Positions 61,201 through 64,000 of a DNA stretch of 64,000 bases are shown here, piece by piece. Origin of the DNA: Phlebotomus papatasi. Taxonomy: Eukaryota > Arthropoda > Insecta > Diptera > Psychodidae. The stretch lies in contig NC_077222.1 of NCBI RefSeq assembly GCF_024763615.1, forward strand, positions 48,918,001-48,982,000, in the 5' to 3' direction. The number at the start of each line of letters is the position of its first letter. The first letter of the stretch is position 1. The notes beneath the pieces were generated by a model. It had not been told where the DNA came from. It worked only from the letters and a program-made list of their open reading frames with translations, and made no database searches. A program made the translations under genes and the position numbers.

Positions 61201-63889
61201 CAAAAGTAAAAAAAAAGAACGAGAAACAATAAAAAAAAATTCAATCTTTTTCTATATCATCTCCCACCTTGAACTGAATTATATCGCAATTGTCCTAAAT
61301 TATTTTATTAGTTGTTCTTCTTCTTTCGAAATGCCATTGAATACAAAAACGAAAAAAAACACGATCATGTGATACGTCAGCTGAAATATTATGCTGTCTT
61401 TTGGTTCCGCATATGTTTTATTTACTGCACTCGCGATCGTTAAAGTAATTGAATGGATGCACAAATATTCTGTCTCATTCTCTCTCTCTTCCTTCGTCCA
61501 AAACCCCATATAGAACTGGGCCATGCAAGTCCACACTGAATTTATGTCACTTTCAGCACTCCTCGTGCTCATACGATCAAAATTTTGTTTTGGTAAGCGC
61601 CAAAAGTCAGGAGAAAAATGGGGTCAGCTGTGCTTCCATCAGATTTTTCCTCTCACATCTGCACCATCATTATTCATAGCGGGTGCGCGTGTTCAGGATG
61701 ATCGCGAAACTAGGGGCACATGAGAAAGATCATTGCACAATATACGCAAATAAAATGATCTGTGATAAGACCTGATTAACTTAGAGCACCTGGGATTCTT
61801 TACAAGCCACTTCTACTTGTATACTAATGCCTCCGGCACATCTTTTAGATCAGGAAAATTTCATGAAGTCGAAATTCGAATCCCTGTCTTTCTCACACGC
61901 TTTGTATATGTCTATCTCATTCTTTCGTACTCTTCTTCTTCTTTTAAACATCACAACAAATTCAATTTAGCTCAATTGAATTTTGAGTGCGAAAGAATGG
62001 GATAGACATATGCAAAGTGTGTGAGAAAGAAAGGGATGTGTATTTTGATTTCATAAAATTTTTCCGATCTAAAAGGTGTGCCGGAACAAAAAATGAGGAT
62101 CGGTATCGATACTTGGAAATCAAGCCAAAAGTTGAAAAATCAGGCTAATCCTCTAAATTTGTGAGATCTAGTGAAATTTTGGGGATTATCGAAAATTATT
62201 ATTATTGTAAATCGTAATAGAGATATTTTTTGTTGCAATATACAGTTATGTTATACTGTTGGTTAATCTCGTGTTGGAAAAATCTGAAGTAGTCCACTAG
62301 TAACCCTTGTAGTTCACCCTGAAGCGCATTCTTAGCAATGTGGATGTTTCTTGAGTACTCCCTCCCGGAAGTTTTTGGACAAAGGCAAGAGGACAATTTA
62401 TTACATTTTATCATATGCGAAAATGTCTCAATTCAGACATATATAGTTATTTGTACCGGGAAGAATTCGAACTCATAACTGCGAGAGATCTAATACCCTA
62501 GACACACTTATTGCTTAAGCCAAAAAACGACTTAGTTTATGGGAAACTGATGGGAATGTAGTCTAATCATTCTTTTGATTATAATTACATTAGGCCGTCT
62601 CTCGGCTAAAGTTGTAAGTGTGTTTAGGGCATAGCGCTCTTGTCGCTTGTACCACGAGATCCATAGCGAAAATATTATACTTTACTTTTTTTTGGGTACT
62701 TTTCGAAAGTTCAAATGTGCCAAAAACAAGAAAAGTGAAGGTGCGCAAAAGCATAGTATTGCGAAATTCAAAAATATGGAAAAATTGGAAAAAGATCAGG
62801 GTGTTTCTCTCCGTAAGAAGCGATGGCGCGATTACAGTTTTCCACGAATTAAAAAGTGTACATATGTATCAAATTTAAGCAAAAAAAAAAACTGTAATCC
62901 TTGATCCTACATTCTCAGTGTATGATAGTTTGAATTGATCCTTTACCACCAGATTTTCGAAGGGAATTCTTTTTGAGGATCAAACTGGGTATACGTAAGT
63001 TAATATCTGTTACCATTTACTCCAGATCTAGATCAGTTTTTGTACAATAAACGGAAAAACGGAAGAATATACGTTAGCAGACATTATTCGTGATCTATAA
63101 AAAAAAATTAACTCGATCTGACGCAGGTGTATTTTAGCTTTGACCACAAAAGCTGGGATTTTGAAGAATATACTAGCAGGTAAGAAAAAGTTTGCCCCAA
63201 ACTGTCTAATAAATTAAATGTACAACACAGCATATGATCGACGGTGAAGAAAACGTTGACATCAATTCAGCTTGGTGTAACCTTGAAATCACTATAAACA
63301 CTCGATCAGCGATCGCGTCTGACACAAAAATCCCATGGCTATGTTTATATGAAGCAAAAATCTAAAAATGAACTTTTACTGTCATTGACACGCACACATA
63401 CTTTTTGTGCCCATATTACTTTTAATCTTGAACCCCCGAGACAGAGTTATTCGCGCAATGTGATCATCGCAATCTGCGCGATCATTCACACTATTATCAA
63501 CCAAAAATTTCAAGATCAGCCATAACATTTGATGTTGACCCCTTACATAGACGACTCTATTTACCTGATGATATCGAGTTGGCAGACTCACTGCGCGGTG
63601 TATGACTGATCGTGGTGGTGATCGAGGGCAATGGGATCACTGTATTGGGATTTGGTGGACCACACCCCGTATTTGCACCTGCCGCAATCACCCCATGATG
63701 ATGATAGGCATTTTCATCATAACTCCATAACTCAAGCTCACTGTACTCAGGTGATCCCAGTGATGTGGGTGACATTGTCATACCCGGTGACATCACCAGG
63801 GCTGCCGAGGACGATGTAACCTCAGAGGAACTCTCCTCCAGCATACGTAGGGCAAAGCCGCCATTATTTGACCACCTTCTCTTCATCAT
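30664..63889 (-). CDS. EcR: Ecdysone receptor, B1-type isoform (whole gene, six coding exons)
   Basis: EcR is the nuclear receptor for 20-hydroxyecdysone. It binds DNA in the nucleus as a heterodimer with Ultraspiracle and switches on moulting and metamorphosis genes. The coding segments, all complement, are 63889-63565, 38972-38796, 38718-38405, 38334-38185, 38097-37945 and 31218-30664. The phases join cleanly and give 557 residues (555 if an alternative donor is used). Order: B1-specific A/B region (about 1-109), common linker (110-145), two C4 zinc fingers (Cys146/149/163/166 and Cys182/188/198/201), hinge (about 212-270), ligand-binding domain (about 273-528), helix 12 FLEEIWDV (521-528), and a 29-residue tail. 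The P-box CEGCKG and the nuclear-receptor signature FAKGLPAFTKIPQEDQ are intact. The Drosophila protein is far longer, mainly because of its large F domain. Identification is secure; the exact exon 3 donor is not. Confidence 0.97.
31276..31533. mobile_element. MITE with CACTGAGA ends beside the exon 6 acceptor
   Basis: CACTGAGAAAAAAAACGTG at the left is mirrored by GGATTTCTCTCAGTAGTG at the right, with TA flanks. The 258-bp element lies only 58 bases upstream of the EcR exon 6 start. The interior contains repeated short words such as AACACTTTATAGGTGTACA and TTTTACACC. Confidence 0.65.
34720..35086. mobile_element. MITE, GGGTAAGTGTGCC family, copy 2 (decayed)
   Basis: The left end GCGTAACTGTACCAAATTTC and interior words (GCATGCAACT, ATTTTTATTCATTTTAAAAT) match the family in inverted order relative to copy 1. 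The right terminus is degraded. It is most like the 42.5 kb copy, which shares CTGTACC/CTGGTACC. Confidence 0.7.
36124..36301. mobile_element. MITE, GGGGAAANTGGGGCACC family, copy 2
   Basis: GGGGAAAATGGGGCACCTTT opens the element after TA, and CTTTCAAAGATGCCCC closes it before TA. The interior shares TTAGCTGCACAGATTGGGAA and CTCAGTTCCACTTAAACATA with the 27.5 kb copy. The doubled right tip of that copy is missing here. Confidence 0.75.
36441..36544. mobile_element. MITE, TAATGGCCTCTACACACTAG family, copy 3
   Basis: A 104-bp near-perfect foldback. TAATGGCCTCTACACACTAG at the left is mirrored by CTAGTGCGTAGAGGCCATTA at the right. Inner GTCTATATTGAA/TTCAATATGGAC also pair. Confidence 0.8.
36711..37116. 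mobile_element. MITE, GTTATCACACTTGCACATTA family, copy 1
   Basis: The 406-bp element is flanked by TAA on both sides. Long terminal arms (over 70 bases) start CTGTGTTATCACACTTGCAC and end GCAAGTGTGATAACGCCG. It is nearly identical along its length to the copy at 48657-49061. Confidence 0.85.
37393..37808. mobile_element. MITE, GGGTAAGTGTGCC family, copy 3
   Basis: The 416-bp full-length copy with GGGTAAGTGTGCCAAATTTC and GGAATTTGGCACACTTACCC ends, flanked by TA, sits 137 bases upstream of the EcR exon 5 donor in the same intron. It is the closest relative of the 15.0 kb copy. Confidence 0.9.
37945..38097 (-). CDS. EcR: EcR coding exon 5, ligand-binding domain signature helix
   Basis: This is 51 codons in phase 0, from a TCTCTTGCAG acceptor to an AAG|GTAAGA donor. 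It begins SSPTDDEDQHDVHFRHITEI and runs through the nuclear-receptor LBD signature FAKGLPAFTKIPQEDQ to ITLLK. The break between LLK and ACSS is where the next exon resumes. It contributes to the ecdysteroid pocket and the USP dimer interface. Confidence 0.96.
38185..38334 (-). CDS. EcR: EcR coding exon 4, start of ligand-binding domain
   Basis: This is exactly 50 codons in phase 0, after a TTGCTCCCACAG acceptor and before a GTGAGT donor. It encodes ALLPEKLLAENRARGIPSL and then IYKLIWYQDGYEQPSEEDL, helices 1 to 3 of the EcR ligand-binding domain. It ends KRIMH. The flanking introns are about 70 and 87 bases, typical of compact dipteran introns. Confidence 0.96.
38405..38718 (-). CDS. EcR: EcR coding exon 3, second zinc finger and hinge
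   Basis: The exon begins after a GGGGAGCAG acceptor and completes Gly168. It continues FFRRSVTKNAVYCCKFG with second-finger cysteines 182, 188, 198 and 201. It then carries the C-terminal extension (KCLAVGMRPECVV) and a Lys/Glu-rich hinge (KRKEKKAQKEKDK) that probably contains the nuclear localisation signal. The hinge ends in CDPPPHAACA. Two in-frame donors lie six bases apart: GCC|GTAAGG (exon end 38411) and AGG|GTGAGT (exon end 38405). The second is closer to consensus and adds Val-Arg. Other dipteran EcRs have a short spacer here, so protein length does not decide the matter. Confidence 0.93.
38796..38972 (-). CDS. EcR: EcR coding exon 2, common region and first zinc finger
   Basis: This 177-base exon follows a TTTCATTCAG acceptor and ends at a GTAAGA donor. 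It enters with two bases that complete Gly109 and leaves one base of Gly168. It encodes REDLSPSSSLNGYSA, the segment where insect EcR isoforms converge, then a Lys-rich linker, then the first zinc finger with Cys146, Cys149, Cys163 and Cys166. The P-box CEGCKG, which reads the hormone response half-site, spans the junction with exon 3. The intron to exon 3 is only 77 bases. Confidence 0.96.
41810..42030 (-). promoter_or_regulatory. Less AT-rich block in EcR intron 1 (possible alternative exon or enhancer)
   Basis: This stretch is distinctly richer in G and C than its flanks and lies about 3 kb upstream of the common exons. On the EcR sense strand it stays open for 67 codons, then meets a TTTTCTTACAG acceptor-like site at about 41811. 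It could be an alternative 5' exon of a short B-type isoform, or an enhancer. I do not recognise the peptide, and no convincing donor follows. Confidence 0.2.
42512..42926. mobile_element. MITE, GGGTAAGTGTGCC family, copy 4
   Basis: Ends GGGTAACTGGTACCAAATTA and AATTTGGTACAGTTACCC with TA flanks. The subfamily has TGGTACC instead of TGTGCC. It is 415 bp and lies in inverted orientation relative to copies 1 and 3. Confidence 0.88.
42927..43380. other. Short intronic stretch between two MITEs, nothing seen
   Basis: AT-rich EcR intron 1 sequence. It holds a short direct repeat, AAATTATTAGCTACAAA, at about 43180 and 43202. No other structure was found. Confidence 0.4.
43381..44740. mobile_element. 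1.36 kb DNA transposon relic, GGGGAGACTGGGGTA ends
   Basis: GGGGAGACTGGGGTAAAAAG is mirrored by CTTTTTACCCCAGTCTCCCC, with TA duplications at both ends. The length is that of an intact small Tc1/mariner or pogo element. About 43980-44440 reads in fragments (VDAYKRRN; VIHEYYSKEQQFGPCG; DTFYPKW) that could be a decayed transposase, with stops and no DDE motif identifiable. The short copy at 8.2 kb shares its termini. Confidence 0.8.
44741..48338. other. EcR intron 1 stretch without recognised elements
   Basis: The sequence is AT-rich. At 44.97-45.17 kb short words TGCTAACCG/CCGGTTAGCA and TCAGCTGAA recur in both orientations, making small hairpins. A (TA) run lies at about 47061. ORFs (45937-46170 and 47719-48081) are Phe/Leu/Ser-rich and have no domains. 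Confidence 0.4.
48339..48486. mobile_element. Foldback MITE with ATGCCCAACGTA ends
   Basis: ATGCCCAACGTACAATAACT is mirrored by AATGTTATTATGCGTTGGGCAT. The arms extend inward through TTTGTAAATATGTTTTCAAA and its partner to GAGTGAG/CTCACTC at the loop. This 148-bp element would fold into a near-complete hairpin in the EcR intron transcript. Confidence 0.75.
48657..49061. mobile_element. MITE, GTTATCACACTTGCACATTA family, copy 2
   Basis: A 405-bp element flanked by TAA, same termini and nearly the same interior as the copy at 36.7 kb (shared: TTGATCTATTTGTTGATAAA, AGGCCAAGTCCACTTCT). The high similarity suggests recent activity of the family. Confidence 0.85.
49062..51888. other. EcR intron 1 stretch, partly less AT-rich
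   Basis: No gene. 49.6-50.3 kb is of higher complexity and has CG words (CATTTCCCGCAACTTTTGGCGG), perhaps regulatory. Near 50922, GGTGGGAGTGAAGCACTTTT resembles a worn GGGGCACC-family end, without a clear partner. Confidence 0.35.
51889..53312. repeat. Long inverted repeat (two arms of about 680 bp)
   Basis: The left arm (about 51889-52585) reappears inverted in the right arm (about 52612-53312) around a loop of only some 30 bases. Matches occur throughout. Inner: GCGATATTTTACTTTTTACA. Middle: CACCTTCTTCATTGGTCGAAAATGTCAG against CTGACATTTTCGACCCGCGAAG. Outer: AAAATTCTCAAGAAAT and GATGAGTACTTT against their complements. Divergence rises outward. It lies in EcR intron 1, so the pre-mRNA could fold into a very long hairpin. 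It may be a large foldback transposon or an inverted duplication. No ORF is intact. Confidence 0.85.
53313..56129. other. EcR intron 1 stretch without recognised elements
   Basis: Apart from the less AT-rich block at 53.43-53.71 kb I find nothing I can assign. A short TTAGATAGATAGTTAGATAG microsatellite lies at 55959-55984. The 100-codon frame at 55276-55578 looks membrane-like only because of T-rich codons. Confidence 0.4.
53430..53710. promoter_or_regulatory. Less AT-rich block in EcR intron 1 (candidate enhancer)
   Basis: The block has several CG dinucleotides (CTCGCGAG, GACGGCGTCAG) and a palindromic GACGGCGTC-type motif in otherwise AT-rich intron. It lies just beyond the right arm of the long inverted repeat. 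No coding or repeat assignment fits, so a regulatory role is inferred from composition only. Confidence 0.2.
56130..56540. mobile_element. MITE, GGGTAAGTGTGCC family, copy 5
   Basis: GGGTAAGTGTGCCAAATTCC and GAAATTTGGCACACTTACCC ends with a TA duplication at the right (56541-56542). At 411 bp it lies inverted with respect to copy 1. The interior AAGACGATAAACAGTCTACA matches the other copies. Confidence 0.88.
56541..58492. other. EcR intron 1 stretch, nothing coding
   Basis: No element was identified. A less AT-rich portion around 57.0-57.4 kb (GAATCGCCGCGGGAATTG) may be regulatory. Confidence 0.35.
58493..58746. mobile_element. Pogo/Tigger-like MITE, copy 3
   Basis: CAGCAAAGTCTCTGAAATTT at the left faces CATTTGAGAGACTCTACTG at the right, with TA flanks. 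The ends resemble those of the 10.4 kb copy (CAGTAGAGTTCCTCAAATTT). It is 254 bp and non-coding. Confidence 0.65.
59159..59292. mobile_element. MITE, CCCTAGACACACTTACGAC family, copy 3
   Basis: GCCCTAGACACACTTACGAC at the left. The right end is the variant CCTCAGGTCTGTCAAGGCTC, as in the 12.6 kb copy. The two copies agree closely across their 134 bases. A retrotransposon remnant begins immediately to the right. Confidence 0.75.
59293..59485 (-). pseudogene. Broken non-LTR retrotransposon reverse transcriptase C-terminus
   Basis: On the minus strand the sequence reads VKRCRSRGKPRTRWLK, a stop, then IQDLVLDCLNID, and later VTKDRQTWTSNL. It is the same C-terminal segment as the fragment at 12.8-13.0 kb (RPRGRPRTRWLNQIQDLA; EDRQAWAVNL) with an internal stop and point changes. 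It is an inactive relic. Confidence 0.8.
59486..60539. other. EcR intron 1 stretch, nothing supported
   Basis: A 103-codon minus-strand frame (59659-59970) has no recognisable domain. No repeats were found. Confidence 0.35.
60540..61760. promoter_or_regulatory. Complex-composition block near EcR-B1 exon (candidate regulatory)
   Basis: This 1.2 kb lies within intron 1, about 2-3 kb downstream of the B1 exon. It is free of recognised MITEs and has higher sequence complexity, including CG-containing words such as CGTCATAACAGTGACCG. Short ORFs on both strands (61300-61572 minus, 61449-61679 plus) contradict each other and show no domain. It may be an intronic enhancer. Confidence 0.2.
61828..62086. 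repeat. Foldback MITE with CCGGCACATCTTTTAGATC arms
   Basis: TGCCTCCGGCACATCTTTTAGATC is mirrored by GATCTAAAAGGTGTGCCGG, and the arms run inward through TTTCTCACACGCTTTG/CAAAGTGTGTGAGAAA and GTCTATCTCATTCTTTCG. The layout and the GGCACAYCTTTT tip resemble the 1.7 kb foldback, so the two probably belong to one superfamily. Confidence 0.8.
62496..62630. mobile_element. MITE, CCCTAGACACACTTACGAC family, copy 4
   Basis: ACCCTAGACACACTTATTGC at the left is mirrored by TTGTAAGTGTGTTTAGGGC at the right, giving true inverted ends unlike copies 1 and 3. The interior TAATCATTCTTTTGATTATA is shared with the 20.4 kb copy. Confidence 0.8.
62631..63564. other. EcR intron 1, proximal to the B1 exon
   Basis: No repeat or gene is recognised. 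This first 900 bases after the B1 donor could carry promoter-proximal control elements; none is identified. Confidence 0.35.
63565..63889 (-). CDS. EcR: EcR coding exon 1, B1-specific N-terminus
   Basis: This exon encodes residues 1-108 and the first base of codon 109. It opens with two ATGs in tandem (63889 and 63886) in a good insect context (CAAAATG). It then reads MMKRRWSNNGG, followed by the acidic/serine run EESSSEVTSSSAAL, which marks the EcR-B1 transactivation region (AF-1) in Diptera. It ends HTPRSESANSISS and splits a glycine codon at a GTAAAT donor (63564). The B1 region controls isoform-specific activation, especially in larval tissues of Drosophila. It is shorter than in Drosophila, where glycine- and glutamine-rich insertions expand it. 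An in-frame stop comes two codons after the donor, so the splice is required. Confidence 0.96.
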
Positions 63890-64000
63890 TTTGACACACT
63901 TCTCCCTTAAACACTTGTTTGAGTCACTTGAAAATTATGAGCAATACCGCTCAGTATTTCGTCACTTTACTTAACAGTAGTAGTTTTTGTAAAAAGAAAC
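63890..64000 (-). other. EcR: EcR-B1 5' untranslated region and upstream flank (partial)
   Basis: This is the sequence immediately upstream of the B1 start codon, reaching the window edge. No in-frame ATG or obvious splice acceptor is seen here, so it is probably 5' UTR continuous with exon 1. The transcription start is not identified and may lie outside the window. Confidence 0.6.

Larger units (their letters stand above)
38973..63564 (-). other. EcR intron 1, 24.6 kb
   Basis: This intron runs from the B1-specific exon to the common exons. Such introns in insect EcR genes often house further promoters and stage- or tissue-specific enhancers. No EcR-A N-terminal exon is recognisable here. 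It carries MITEs (listed separately), a 1.4 kb inverted repeat, a retrotransposon fragment at 59.3 kb, and stretches of lower AT content near 41.8-42.05, 49.6-50.3, 53.4-53.7 and 60.5-61.75 kb. ORFs up to 128 codons (for example 40054-40440) lack ATG starts or known domains and are probably chance. Confidence 0.75.

Noticed and set aside
62440..62485. tRNA-like B-box (minus strand GAGTTCGAATTC) suggesting a tRNA gene or SINE
   Set aside because: No matching A-box at the right distance, no cloverleaf and no poly-A or repeat tail.
39600..63500. EcR-A specific first exon
   Set aside because: I searched intron 1 for an N-terminal peptide with a donor matching the common exon phase and found none that resembles EcR-A. 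It probably lies beyond the right edge.
1..64000. CRISPR arrays, bacterial operons, riboswitches and ribosome binding sites
   Set aside because: The window is insect nuclear DNA with spliceosomal introns. The regular array at 23.5 kb is contiguous tandem repeat without unique spacers.

Overview
This is AT-rich animal DNA from an insect, very probably a lower (nematoceran) dipteran; a phlebotomine sand fly or close relative is plausible but not proven. The one gene I can identify with certainty is the ecdysone receptor EcR, a nuclear receptor, on the minus strand. Six coding exons run from 63889 down to 30664 and give a B1-type isoform of about 557 residues. The isoform-specific first exon (63565-63889) is separated by a 24.6 kb intron from a compact cluster of four exons (37945-38972) carrying the DNA-binding domain, hinge and first part of the ligand-binding domain. 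A 6.7 kb intron then precedes the last exon (30664-31218), which carries the rest of the ligand-binding domain, helix 12 and the stop. The phases of all exons agree. The F domain is very short. An EcR-A first exon is not visible, and the B1 promoter lies at or beyond the right edge.

Right of the gene's 3' end (38973-63564 and 31219-37944) the DNA is intron. It holds many non-autonomous DNA transposons (MITEs), one long inverted repeat of about 1.4 kb (51889-53312), and several less AT-rich blocks that could be enhancers or alternative 5' exons.

Left of the gene (1-30660) I find no gene I can name. There are long blocks that are strongly T-rich on the plus strand (about 17.3-19.9, 21.3-22.6, 25.4-26.7 and 28.8-30.6 kb). 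There is a 157-bp tandem repeat array at 23.5-24.5 kb. There are two transposon-derived coding remnants: the C-terminus of a non-LTR retrotransposon at 12.8 kb, and a basic, Arg/Ser-rich ORF at 15.6-16.3 kb. A candidate minus-strand 5' exon lies at 11.65-12.08 kb.

The window is unusually useful as a catalogue of MITE families. At least ten can be defined here from terminal inverted repeats and target duplications alone, most with two to five copies in the window. Several are nested, and some lie close to EcR splice sites.
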